A stretch of DNA of 64,000 nt from Gordionus sp. m RMFG-2023. Lineage: Eukaryota > Nematomorpha > Gordioida > Chordodea > Parachordodidae. Within the stretch, counting starts at the first letter, position 1; the number at the start of each line of letters is the position of its first letter. Positions 36,463 through 48,216 of the stretch are shown here, piece after piece. The stretch spans positions 39,232,508-39,296,507 of the forward strand of contig NC_088776.1 of the NCBI RefSeq assembly GCF_954871325.1. Direction: 5' to 3'. Below the pieces are notes generated by a model, which saw only the letters and a list, made by a program, of their open reading frames with translations, had not been told where the DNA came from and searched no databases. A program made the translations under genes and the position numbers.

Positions 36463-37136
36463 GGTAATCGGTCAGAAGTGTCCTGGACATAAAGACCCGG
36501 ATAAAAGGACACATGACAAAAATACCCAAATTTTAATAATTTTTAGAAAAGGGAAAGTTTAAAAAAATATTAATTTCTTCCACTAAAAAATATTATGATT
36601 AGTTTTACACAAATTTTTATAAAAAATCTAAGTACCTATGTGGAGTATTAGGGAAATATTTAGATATGTCTAAATGTATTGCTATGCGGTTCATGGCAAG
36701 ACCTTATGTGAGCTAGGGTTAATCTAAGCATAAAAAGATTATGAGAAATATTTAATGCTATCAACCCACTACATTCGGTAAAATCTAACAAATATTCAGG
36801 GCTAGTGAGCAGTCAAAGCTGCCGATAAGTATCAATTAGTTTTCACCAAATTAAGTGGTTCAGATATACCAGGATTGTGAACCGCGTTAGCGGTTAGCTT
36901 AGGGCTGTACAACAAAAATAAGGGTTGGTATTTATATTAGATGAGAAAAAAATACTATTTATTAGACACACCAAACTCACTACATTTGGTAAAATCTAAC
37001 AGATGCTTAGATCCGTAGAATAAATTAATAAAAAAATTTTTGTCAATTGTTTTTATGTCCGAGGGTATTTTTGTCCGATGTCTTTTTATTCGATATCTTT
37101 TTCCGGTGTCTTTTTGCATGGTAGTATTTTTATCCG
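36463..37136. mobile_element. Array-ended element, family B, copy 1
   Basis: Left arm starts GGTAATCGGTCAGAAGTG and continues as loose units of the type GGACAAAAAGACACC / GGACAAAAATACCC. The right arm (37050-37136) carries the same units in reverse complement (GTCCGAGGGTATTTTTGTCC). The centre holds a ~200-bp unit with CCACTACATTCGGTAAAATC and a hairpin AACCGC-GTTA-GCGGTT; the start of a second unit follows at about 36980. There is no coding sequence. Target duplication was not found. The structure copies that of the MULE at 33.9 kb with a different unit, so it may be a non-autonomous relative. Confidence 0.65.
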
Positions 37137-37349
37137 AGTTAGGGCTGTGCTAACCTTTGGCTATATAAAACAAAATGAAATCAGCGGCCCCTTAAAAACT
37201 ATAATTTACTAAAGCCTTAAGGGAAATCAAAATCAAATTAGAAAGATAAAAAGAATCCAAATAGAAATTAGTAGGAAATCCACAAAATGATTAGTAAAAA
37301 AAATAAATCCAAATTGGTAAAATAAAGAAGGAAATTAAAAGCTAAATAG

Positions 37350-37471
37350 TAGAGATCTGCAAAAGTAGGCCCGACATACGCCTAATATATATTAAAAAAT
37401 TCGGGCCGGATCGGGTCTTAGAAATTTTTTAAAATATATCTAAATTAAAAAAAATTTCGGGCAGATCACTA
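37350..37471. mobile_element. Small hAT MITE (122 bp)
   Basis: Ends TAGAGATCTGC and GCAGATCACTA are an inverted pair with one mismatch. Flanks CTAAATAG and CTTAATGG match at 6 of 8 positions, a worn target duplication. The interior has GGCCCGAC, GGGCCGGATCGGG and CGGGCAG blocks, the mark of this GGCC-rich family. Confidence 0.7.
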
Positions 37472-37479
37472 CTTAATGG

Positions 37480-38702
37480 TCTAATTTTTCCGCCCGCTCC
37501 CTCTTGTACAAATGCCTGCAATTATGTTGCACCACGAATGTAATTAAATACATTTTATTCTCTATTATTTTCTTTCACTTTTTAACATTTACATACAATC
37601 AATAATTAAGGAATGTATTATTATAGATTAATGAAAATGACTCCTACTTGAGTTTAATTCAAATATAATAAATCATAGACAATATTCCCCTGATAAGCTA
37701 TATTATTTATTAATGTACAATATAAAGGAAAAATTTATATAGTACATAATAATGCTCAAATTTATAAAAAATAAATATATCATATCAAATAAATATCATT
37801 CATAAGGTTTAAGTAAAACATAACAATTTATATTAAACTTTATAAGATGATATGATGCATTTGTATAATATAAAAGTCATCTTTCACAGCAAAAATACTT
37901 GAGAATAAATGATGATATAGTATAGTAATTAATATTATACAACGATTATCGTTTAAATAATTTTCTCAAATGATTTACTATCAGTGGGGAAGGAGCTATA
38001 AGTATAGGGGTTCTAGAATTGTTAAAATATAGGTCAGCTAGACTCAAGCTTATTAAATATATAGACCTAGGTCTATAATTGAAGATATTATTTTTTGAAG
38101 TAACTTTCCATTGTATTTAAATTATTTTACCTATATCGACTAAATTGATAAAATAATTTTTAATCCAGGCCTAGCCAAAGTCATTTTAAATATATAAACT
38201 CGAAACCCGAAAGGTATTTTATTTTCTTCGTTTGGCCGAAGGTCAGACTGGCTCTGGAGATTCCTGTCGAGATGTTAAAAAGATCTTAAGGGTTGGTATA
38301 GTATTTTTTGAACATAAAATTAATTCTATGTTTCAGTTAGTTAATCATCCATAATTTCAGAATATAATATATTATATCATACAGGAATATACACTTCAAT
38401 TCGAACAAAATAACAAAAAGATAAATAATTAATTACAAATCAATAAGTAGTGGCATTGTTAAAATTAGTCTAATAGAGCATCAGTTTAGACTAATTCCAG
38501 GAAGATGCTTATTTTTGAAATACTACCAAAAAAAACTATCTGTATTGCAAGGAAACATTCAGTGTAATGTGTTAATTAGCATCTTATAAGTTAACTGTTT
38601 AGCTGAAAGCTTGGATATTTTTTTTGCAAATCAAATAATATATGTTTCTTCTATAAAACTATTTGTCTGATTGCGATCAAATATTATTTTCAACATAATA
38701 AC
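37480..38702. other. AT-rich stretch without recognisable gene
   Basis: Nothing supported. The base composition is even and no inverted or tandem repeat of note was seen. Confidence 0.5.
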
Positions 38703-38994
38703 CAGAGACCTGGTACACGGGCCGAGACGTATTTTAATTATTTTAAATATACATGAACCGGGCCTGAAATTTTTTTTTAAAAAAATATCCGGGCCAGGCC
38801 GTATATTTTAAAACCAAATATTTGAAATCGTCATTATTAGCTATAAAAATATAAAAAAATATATTTTAAAAAATCCGGGTCGGGCCTGAAAATTAAAAAA
38901 AACCCCGGATAGGGCCGGGCCGAAAAAAATTTTTGAAAAAAAAATCCAAGCCGGGCCGGGCCGTACAAATGGGACTTCTGCAGGTCTCTGTCTG
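38703..38994. mobile_element. hAT MITE, GGCC-rich family
   Basis: Starts CAGAGACCTGG and ends CAGGTCTCTG plus a TCTG microduplication. Outside are ATAATAAC and ATATTAAC, 7 of 8 equal. Repeated GGGCC / GGCCC blocks (CCGGGCCAGGCC, GGGCCGGGCC) occur in both orientations and would let the copy fold. There is no coding sequence. Confidence 0.65.
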
Positions 38995-39621
38995 ATATTA
39001 ACTGAAAATAGGTCAAATAACGGGAAAGATGAATCTATATCATCACTAAAAGAGGATTTAAACGATAAAAAGTAATAGTAATGCTTTGCATTTTTTTTCA
39101 GGAGAGGACAATGCATGACCATGCCGTATGAGGCCTGTCAGACATGTTCGAATTCAAATTCTATAAAAAATTTCAGTAATATCATTTTAAATTAATTAAA
39201 TAACATGTACAAAAGTTTTTTAAAAAATGTAGTAAAGTAACCAAATATCTCGATTTATGTCGAATGTGCCTAAAAGTCACTTTTCGATACAGTTAATTTA
39301 ACTTCTAAATATATTTATTTTATTTTATAATAAAAATTATAAAATATCATTTCAAATTATAAAAATATATTTAATTTATAAATTGAGAGATTATTTATAA
39401 ATTGAGAGATTAGAATGAGGTCTAAAAACAAGGGGGAAATATTGTGACAATCAGCTGATCTATCTAAATTCCTATTGAACATTTCAATATCTCTCGTTCA
39501 ATAAATAAAATTCTAATTTTTCGCTATTCTTTCTTTTATTATTATTCGAAAATCCAATGTCAATAAAGAAATAAATATCGTTGATATATTTTATTTATCA
39601 CCCCATATTTATTTTTATAGG

Positions 39622-39859
39622 TAGTGGTCTGCATCGGGTCTAATTTTTCAAACCAGCTCGACCCGAAATTTTTTGCCGGCCCGACCCGAATTACTCAAGA
39701 TAAAAGATGTATGTTAAATGGCGTTTAGTTTCTATAAATAAAATCAAATATTTTTATTTTACATAAAAAATTCAACATAAAATTGAAAAATTTAGATATA
39801 TTTTTAAAAAAAATTCCAAAGCCCGACCAGACCCGGCCGAATTTTACAGATCTCTACTA
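39622..39859. mobile_element. hAT MITE, GGCC-rich family
   Basis: Left end TAGTGGTCTGCATCGGGTC; the right end in reverse complement is TAGTAGAGATCTGTAAAATT followed by CGGCCGGGTC. Interior has GACCCGAAATTTTTTGCCGG and GCCCGACCAGACCC. No convincing target duplication. It is otherwise like the copies at 37350 and 38703. Confidence 0.6.
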
Positions 39860-42800
39860 TATGATATTGTAAGATGATTTACAAAATTATAACAAAAAAT
39901 ATTCCATTTAAAGTTATAAATTATTTGTTATTAATAATATATGCATATGAAGTGTACAATTCCATTTAGATTTGAAAAATGAATATAATTTATCAATTAA
40001 ATATCAGTAGATTCTAACTATGCATATCAATTTTATTGAAATTAATTTTTTTATACATAAAAATTAAGGCGTACATCTGGTTTATTTTATAAAAAAAAAT
40101 ATATATTGAATATACGTAAAAAGCAGCAGTGCATGCTTAAAAAAACAATCAAATAAAAAGGCATTATTCCATTATGAATATATGTATATGATCAATATAA
40201 TGTATTTAAATAATATTGCTTATGATTTAAAAATCAGTTTAAAATAAATTAATGATCAGATTTTACTCATGGATTTTTGTTCCTTCATAAAAAATAATTA
40301 GGAGCCGGGCTAAAAAAAAATTCGGGCTAGGCAACCTAAAATAAACATTTCTCAAAAAGGAAAAAAATCTTCGAGGATTTTAAATAAAGATTATTTTGAG
40401 AACGCTCAAACAAGATTTTTTTGATCAAATTTTACCTAAAATTCCAATTTTCTTTTATAAGTAAATAGTTTGTGATTTTTATGCATAACTTGAAATAACA
40501 ATTTTTTTTATCTTCAAAAATCTTCAATTTTGGCGATCGCTCAAATGTTTGGGCGAAAAAAATTACCCTGTTAATTCAATATATTCTAATATCGATGATA
40601 TGATATTAAACTAGTTATTAAAATTTGTCTTAAGAATTTGCACACAAAAAATTTAGCATATAAGTACTAAATATCAGAGGATACCCATTTTTTCTTAAAT
40701 TTGGAATTTAGAGCTTGGCTTGGGGTTTTAAGGTCATTAAAAAGAATTTTAGGTGAACTTTATTGTGAGAAGAGAATGAATGTTAACCTAGTGTGATTTT
40801 TCAACTGGTTAATTGATATAATTCAAAATGGGCTAAGGGTACATTTAAAAAAAAACTTATCCTCACTAACAGGTGCCTATTCGCAGAAAAATTCTTAGGC
40901 TTGGTTGTTAAGCAAAAGAAAATTAAGCATAAAAAACTATAGCTTAGTTAGATCTTAATGGCTTGCCTTTCACTTCAAAACTCGGCAGAGCCACTTTAGG
41001 ATCGGCTCGAGTTAGAAGGTTCTTTTAAATTTATTTATGCATTTTTGATATTAGCAATACATTAAACATATAGTTTTATATAAGGATATTTCCTTAATTT
41101 TTTTATATATTAGGGTTTCTAACTTCATCAAAAATTTGTGATCCAGGTCATCAAATCAAATTTTCTATGTCTTATTTTATCTACTTGATTCACATTCTGA
41201 TCTCTCAAATCATCAAATCAAACTAAAATATTTTACTTTTCCATATAACTTTTCTTAACTTCTTTTTCTGGGGTCTTAAATTTAGCTCTAGTTAGCAAAT
41301 GGAATATAGTTCATTTAAAAGACATATATATTTATTTAAATTATTATGTTAAATTTATGATATTCTTTTAATTAAAAAAATAACCAATATAATTAATAAT
41401 GAATGTAAATTATATATAAAATAAAAGCATACATTTATAAGATAAGAATTATGGGTGTATATATTAAAAATATATTTTTTTAAAAAAAATTTCTAAAATT
41501 ATCATCTATCCAAAAGAAATATTGCCTAAGGCTCCAGATTTCGCTAATAGATGTCTAAACCTTTGTGCCATCTATGAGCAAAATCTTCAGGCTTGGGTAA
41601 TATTTTTCTGGATAAAATATTGAGTTAGCCGTTTTTAAAAATCGGGTCAAATCGAGCCGTTTAACAACAACTCACCTTCAATATATATCCTGCATATTAT
41701 CATTCTAAATTCTTAATATATGTCAAATCTTATCTCTTATTTGGAATTCTCCTATGTATTAATAAGATGGTTAACATATAAAAATTTTATTAAATGCATG
41801 ATATATGTCCCATATGCAATAAATCTTCAAACATAACCAAAGCAAGCTACTATATAAATAATTTTTTTTAAGAAGAAATTCTAGAAAAGAGTGGATGCTC
41901 AGGATCTGCAGATCTTTAATGAGATGTTCTCGTTTCGTTTGAATCTAAAAAATTAGTAAATAATTTCAAAATTCTATATAAAAATTTCCTTTAGTAGGCT
42001 TTAAATATAAATTATTTGTTATATTGTTTATTTTTTTCACTAATTCATAAATTATATTTATTATTATTATTGTCTATTCATCAAAATAAAATTATTATGA
42101 TAATTTTCACATTTCAAAAATATTTGGCAGAAAATATATGAAAACAGATTAAATTTATTTTAATTGTTGTCATCAAAAAATATTAATTAAAAATGATGAT
42201 TATGAAATGAAAATTAATATGACAATTTGCACCTTTTTGATATATTTTAACTAATTTATTTGACAAAAAATGTTTATAAAGTAATCTTTTATGGTTTAAA
42301 TAATAAGTTAATAAATAATAAAACATATACAATTATTTTTTTATTTTATAATTTATATTTAAACGCCCAACTAATGTAATTTTTTAAAATTAAATTTCAA
42401 AATTGTAAATTAACTTTTTGTCATATTAAAAATAATGACTTTAAATTAACTAAAAATAATGACTTTAAATTAATTTTTTTTTATTAAATATGATACTGTT
42501 ATAAAATAAATCAGGAAAATACTTTATATAAATGTGAATTTATTTCTAATATCAAAAATGTATAAATAAATTTATAAGTATATTCTAACTTTCCCGATTT
42601 CAAAGTTATCCAGTTTTGAGGCTAAAAAATCGGCTCTCACTTCAAGATTAATTTATTTTTCGGCTTTAACATCAATGTCAACCCAAAAATATCGGCTTAC
42701 ACCTGAAGGCTAAACCCGTATATGGCTTAACCTCAATATTTAAAACCAGCCAAAAATAGATATAGGTGGACACAGGGGGCCCTTTAACGTGAATGGGCGA

Positions 42801-43030
42801 GGTAAGAATTAATTACGTCTTTATAATATTAGAAAGATTTGATCATGGGATTATATACTATTTACCCTGGAGAAGTACGGTGTAGTTTTTATTCTTCTCC
42901 AACTTTGAATTGCACTCCCAAAAGATTTTGCAGATTTTAAGTAAAATTTTGCGGAAATAAAATTTTAATTTTGACAAATAAAATTTTATTTAATTCTGTC
43001 ATAAAATTTTTTTTATATTTTTCTCCTAAT
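39860..43030. other. AT-rich stretch with scattered MITE pieces
   Basis: No gene supported over 3 kb. Contents seen: a short GGCC-type piece at about 40300-40340; at 40395-40440 a sequence also found near 59350 (TTTGATCAAATTTTRCCTAA, then AATTCCAA); a truncated MITE at 41529-41672 (separate entry); and duplicated AATGACTTTAAATTAA near 42430-42470. Confidence 0.5.
41529..41672. mobile_element. Truncated hAT-type MITE copy
   Basis: Same family and same retained half as the copy in SF3B4 intron 6, including TTTCGCTAATAGATG at the inner border, CATCTATGAGCAAAATCTT and the end TTTAACAACA. The shared inner border suggests both come from a longer variant than the 224-bp copy at 60375. Confidence 0.65.
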
Positions 43031-43065
43031 TTATCTACTATTAAACCATGTAAAAAGGGTCGTTA

Positions 43066-43146
43066 AAAAGGCCCCAGGCGGGAGTCGAACTTCCACCCTT
43101 CACTTCATTTGAGAGCTCTTAATTCACTCACCTACCAGTTGTCATT
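43066..43146 (-). ncRNA. tRNA-like relic
   Basis: On the - strand, AAGTTCGACTCCCGCC looks like a tRNA T-arm with B box and is followed by GGGGCC and a TTTTT stretch, like a Pol III stop. Upstream, ACTGGTAGGTGAGTGA resembles a worn D-arm. The T-stem and acceptor stem do not pair well, so it is a decayed tRNA or SINE head and not a working tRNA. Confidence 0.4.
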
Positions 43147-43453
43147 TAAATAAAGCTATTGAATTAAACAAAATATTGTTATAAAAATATATTGTAAATG
43201 TAACTAGTTATGTTACTTTTATGCAAAAAATAACTTAGTTATTTTTGGGAAAATGTCATTAGCAATTAACTTGGAATGGAATGAGAAAATAACTATTTCA
43301 AATATTTTTATATATAGTATATATCTCATTCATTCTCTTTATATAATAATTTCCTATTCCTATTCCTATATTTAAAATTATTTTTTATTAAATATGTCTC
43401 ACTTAGGCCTTGTGTTTACAGTAAGCGTGCATCGCTGAGTATTTTTCAAAAGC

Positions 43454-45420
43454 GGTAATCGGTCAGAAGTGTTCTGGACAAAAATACCCCGGACAATAAG
43501 ACACTAGACATCCCCGGACAACATCGGACATACCCCCATACAAAAAAGATATCCGACAAAAATACCCCCGGACAAAAAGACACCGGAGAAAAATACACAA
43601 ATTTAAATAATTTTTTTCAATGTTAAGAAAGGAGAAAGTTTTAAAAATTATTAATATCATCCTCACATATATTATTTCTTCTTCATTAAAAAAATATTTA
43701 AAATCATAATGCGCAGCCAATATACATTTTTACAAAAAACCATGCACATATGTGGAGTACTGGGAAAATATTTAAATGTTTGCTAGGTTCATGGCAAGGC
43801 CTGATGTAGGGATAGGGTTAATCTAAGCATATGGGATACATGGATTTCAAAGTTTCTATCTGCAGTATTTGTCGCAGCCAATAAATTTCTTTTAGTTTTT
43901 ACCAACTACAAGATGAGGTATGATAACAAGCTCTGAACCGCGTTAGCGGCTAGCTTAAGCCTATATACCTACAAAAATACGAATCGAATAATGGAATTAT
44001 TAGTATTCGTTTAAATCGAATAATTTATTATTCGTATTCGTATGAATAATAAAATGATTATTCGATTCGATTCGATTCGAAAATTTTATTTACCATGAAT
44101 TAAAAAAGATCTATTATAAAATTTATTTTGTAAAATTTAACTAAGAATGAAGACAAACAAATTTTATTAGTGAGACAAAATAGAAGCATACATATATAAT
44201 ATATTTATATACAATGTGGAAAAATCAATATAATATTCATATCTATAATGTAGAAGATAAATCTGACAACAGCCAATTTTTCAAACATAAAGTTTTTCGG
44301 ATTGTTTCCTCCTTTAACGACATTCTGTATTTTGTAACCATATGAGCTCCAACAGAAAAGAGTCGCTCACATGGGGTTGAAGATCCCTGTATCGACAATA
44401 TGTCCCTCGCCATTTTAGATAACACGGCATTAGCAATATTTTACAAATAAAGTGATAAAAACTTTAGGCAAAAAGTCAAATTTATGATTTCTCCACCATC
44501 AAATGAAAGAGAAATATCAGGTTTGCCCGTCATTCTTGATGTGATGGGATTAACAGTTTATTATAATTGTATATGTTATGTGTTATATAAATTACCTTCT
44601 TCGTCCATCTCTATCATAAAAGAAATTTCTAAACTAATGGTCTATTATGAGATAAATTAAAATGGAGTTTCAAAATTTGGCGCAATTTTCATTATTCCAC
44701 TAGGAGATTTTATTAAATTGAAATAATTTCAAATAATTCCTAATAATAATATATGATTTATATATGATTATTTTCCAATATATATTAATACTATAAATTA
44801 TTTTAGTCGAATACTCGAATAATTCGATCGAATAATAGATAAAAAATTATCGACGAATAATATATTTTCTTTATTCGAATTCGATTCGAATCGAATAATT
44901 GTGTTATTCGTATATCGAATCGAATATCGAATAACAAATAATTCGTTTTAGGTATAAGCCTATGCAACAAAGTGTGTTTGTATTAGATGAGAAAAAATAT
45001 TAATGTTATATAAACAACCCACTATATTCGGTAAAATATAAAAGATACTGAGTGTGTGAGCAGTGCGAAGCAACCAATGAGTTTATTTTAGTTTTTACCC
45101 AACTATGCGGTTCTATCTAAGACTGGTACCGAGCTTGTGGACCGCGTCAGCGATTAGCTTGTACCAATGCAACAAAGATAGATAATGATAAATAATAATT
45201 ATATTAGACACTAAACCCACTACATTCGGTAAAATCTAAATAAATTTTTTTTTTAAATCCCGGTTCTGAGCATTTTTAAAAATTTATTAAAATTAAGGTA
45301 TTTGTGACGGGTGCATTTGGTCCGAGGGTGTTTTTGCCCGCCGATGTCGTTTTGTCCGGGATTTTATTTCCAGTGTCTTTTTACAAGGGTCTATTTGTCC
45401 AGGACATTTATGTGCGGGAT
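43454..45420. mobile_element. Array-ended element, family B, copy 2, interrupted by a hAT
   Basis: Left arm starts with the same GGTAATCGGTCAGAAGTG as copy 1 and runs as GGACAAAAATACCCC and GGACAAAAAGACACCGG units to about 43590. The right arm (45305-45415) has GTCCGAGGGTGTTTTTGCCC and ends GTCCAGGACAT. The centre repeats the ~200-bp unit about twice (CACTACATTCGGTAAAATCT, GGACCGCGTCAGCGATTAGC). A 991-bp hAT element sits inside it; without that, it is close to 1 kb. Non-coding. Confidence 0.7.
43965..44955 (-). mobile_element. hAT deletion derivative with 8-bp target duplication, inside family B copy 2
   Basis: AAGCCTAT occurs just outside both ends (43957-43964 and 44956-44963). The ends ATACCTA and TAGGTAT are inverted. 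Both subterminal regions are full of ATTCGAATCGAATA-type repeats. The - strand at 44425-44243 encodes a hATC piece (MARDILSIQGSSTPCERLFS, then RMSLKEETI and LCLKNWL), typical for Ac-like hAT transposases. The rest of the transposase is missing. Insertion into the family B element makes this the younger of the two. Confidence 0.85.
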
Positions 45421-46147
45421 AGATGTAATTCATTTCATCGCATCGCGCTGTCATTATAAATTTTACTTATTCTTTGCTTGCTTTTGAAAAATAAGCGCGC
45501 TTACTATAAACGAGGTTTAAAACAAAAACCTTCTGTAGAGTGTTTTTTTGGCCTAGAGAAGCTTATTTTTGGAGAAAAACTAACACACCATAGGCACAAT
45601 TTTGAAAATAGTTAATTGTTAGTCAAATAAAAATTTATGCCCAATTTTTGATAAATAACATATTTATGTTACATTTTTTTCAGTGCATATATATTATGTG
45701 GTATATTTTTTTTGGTTCCATGTCAATTCAACGAAACTTTTATAGTGAAACTTTTACCGTGAATGGATTTTATAGCGAAATTTCATCGCGAATCCACATT
45801 AGTGAATACTATTCCGCGAAACAAATATAGAAAATTTTTTATAGCGAAATCTTTTAGTATATTATGGCAAAGCTTTCATCGCGAATCAATAATTGCCAAA
45901 ATTTTATAGCGTGGTCATTAAGCTAAACCCAAATTGCAAAGGCAAAATAGGGAAAAATTTCGCAAAAAACATATATCGTGAATAATATTTTTTTAAAAAT
46001 AGGTACAAGATTGATTCAATGATAGTTTTTAATTTTCTTTTAGCCTTAATCTAATATATATAATCTTCATAATCAAAATATACGATCGTTTTCGTATCTC
46101 CCTAATGTATTTAAAATTTAAGGAGTCTATATAGTGTAATGTTAATT

Positions 46148-46222
46148 TTTTGCTCCTTACGAGAGTCGAATCACAAACCTCCCGTTTCAAAGGCGTATGC
46201 TTTACGCATGCACCAACTTGAA
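46148..46222 (-). ncRNA. tRNA-like (SINE-head-like) relic
   Basis: The - strand reads GTTGGTGCATGCGTAAAGCA, then TACGCCTTTGAAACGGGAGG and GATTCGACTCTC. TTTGAAA resembles an anticodon loop and GATTCGACTC a B box. The stems are too mismatched for a working tRNA. It resembles the head of a tRNA-derived SINE, but no clear body or tail follows. Confidence 0.45.
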
Positions 46223-48169
46223 CATTATTAAAAAAATATTAATTATATATATATTAATTAACAGCTGACATTTTTCTATTTTCTTGAATTTATGTATAAT
46301 TTAGGATTTTATACCATTATATTGGGGTTTCAGAAAAGATAAGACAAATATGGAAATACACACCTAATATTATACATATTCCTGAATATTTAGGGGTAAG
46401 TAGAACTTTAAATGCATCAAGTACCAATTCAATAGGAATAAGAGATTTATTTAAAAACTATTTTAATTCTTGAATTTATATATAATTTAGGATATTAAAA
46501 TAAATTTTTAGATTATAAATTACAAATACAAATAAATAACATAAATAAAATTACTAAATATATCATTAGCATATTTTATAAAAATAATGGAAAATTTTAG
46601 AATAACCCCAAAATAAATATAAATTTTTAAATAATACCTCATAAGATAAGAAAATTTTGTATATTTTCTCATAACTTCATATTTGTAGAATGTATGTTAT
46701 TCATAACTTATTATAACATTTTTAATTAAATGTATAACCTTTTTTTTTTACTTATATATGTTAACCTCCTATTATTTGTTAACTTAGACATATATTTTTA
46801 TTTTTCTATTGTAATTTAATAACAATGTCTTAAATTTAATTTTATATTTTGTAACTAAGTAATAAATCATTTGGTTTGTTTAAAATTTAAATTAGGATGA
46901 ACATATTTTCAGCATGGTACTTTAATATGTATTCATGAATTTCATATAAATACCAGGAGCTCACCAGTTGAATCATAGGTAAATCAGATATTTACCCTTT
47001 AATGATAATTTTGAAATTAGACAGATTTAATTCTATAAACCCCTTACATCAGACCTATTTTTCTGGATCAAAATAAATTATTTGGGTTTTCCTGGGTTTG
47101 GGAAATATTTTTCACCATTAATATGGACTTGGACATAGCTTGAGAAACATTTTTCATAATTATTATAGTCTAAGATTCCTGTTTTTTAATTTTAAATATG
47201 GGCTAGAAATTGGCCTAAAAATTTCTTATAAAGACCTGGCAAGGCCTGATCAAAAACCAAGGCCCATGCAACTTTCATATTCTGATTGTATTTTTAAATG
47301 TATTGTGACTTTTTATATATTTTATTTCAGTCCTCAACTATCAAGATTATTATGGTCTTTTGCGGGTTTGAGAAAACCAAGTGCGAGGACCTGGCTTGGG
47401 AATTTTTTTATTATTAGGCATAGGTGTAATATTTAACACAGAATATTTATATGGCCCTCAGATAAAATCTAATTTAAATATATTTTTATTCAAAAAAATA
47501 GTATTCGCTCTTAGTCTTAATGGGTTGGCCTTGGTCGGGCTGAGCTGGGTTAAAATAGACTAAAAAATAGATATGGTTTTTAGAGATTTACCTATCTCCA
47601 GGTTTGGGAAAAAATTTTGAAAATCTATTGGTTGGCCAGGTTTGAGAAATTTTTTTTATAAAATTATTATGGGTTGGGCTGGGCTTGGAAAATATTTTTA
47701 TAAATTATATTGGGCTGGGCTTGGGGAAAATTTTTTAATATTATTATGAGCTTGGACGCTTGAGAATTTTTTGGCCCAAAACAAATTTTTTTGCAGGCCT
47801 GGGCTTGACCTGATCAAAAAACCAAGACCCATGAAAATCTGAATTTATGATTATTTAAATATTTTATTTCAGTTCTCAACTACCAAAATTATTATGATCT
47901 TTCATTGGGCTTGGAAGAATTTTTCAAAATTATTATGGCTTTAGACTTTGCCTGGGAATTTTTTTTAATATTAAATATTAGGTAAGTAATCAGTAATATT
48001 TAACAAATAATATTGGTATTATCAAGTAAATGCTTTAAATTTATTTTTACTCAAACCATAGTATTTACACTTAGTTTTAATAGATAGAACCTGGCCTGAA
48101 GGGGGAAGGGGGTAAAAAGAATAAAAATTGGATATTATTTTCAAATAACAGGTAACATCTAGCATAAAA

Positions 48170-48216
48170 GTAAGAAGAAAATTCTCATTCTCCGTCATTT
48201 TTGACGGGCTATCTAC
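48170..48216. mobile_element. Single end of the fold-back MITE family
   Basis: AAGAAGAAAATTCTCATTCT and CCGTCATTTTTGACGGGCTA match the right end of the MITE at 23741-24187. No left end is recognisable nearby. Confidence 0.5.

Noticed and set aside
39121-39175. tRNA-like element (GTTCGAATTC B-box-like string after a GCATGACC stretch)
   Set aside because: No A box at proper spacing and no stems; too weak to list.
43066-43146. A working tRNA gene on the - strand
   Set aside because: The B-box region is good, but T-stem and acceptor stem do not pair and no complete cloverleaf can be drawn; kept only as a relic.
36463-45420. CRISPR-like array reading of the family B arms
   Set aside because: Units are 13-17 bp, degenerate, without unique spacers, inverted between arms, and in an animal genome.
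47140-47563. Open frames with Trp/Gly-rich products near 47.1-47.6 kb
   Set aside because: They run through GGGCCTGG-type MITE repeats and look like no protein family.
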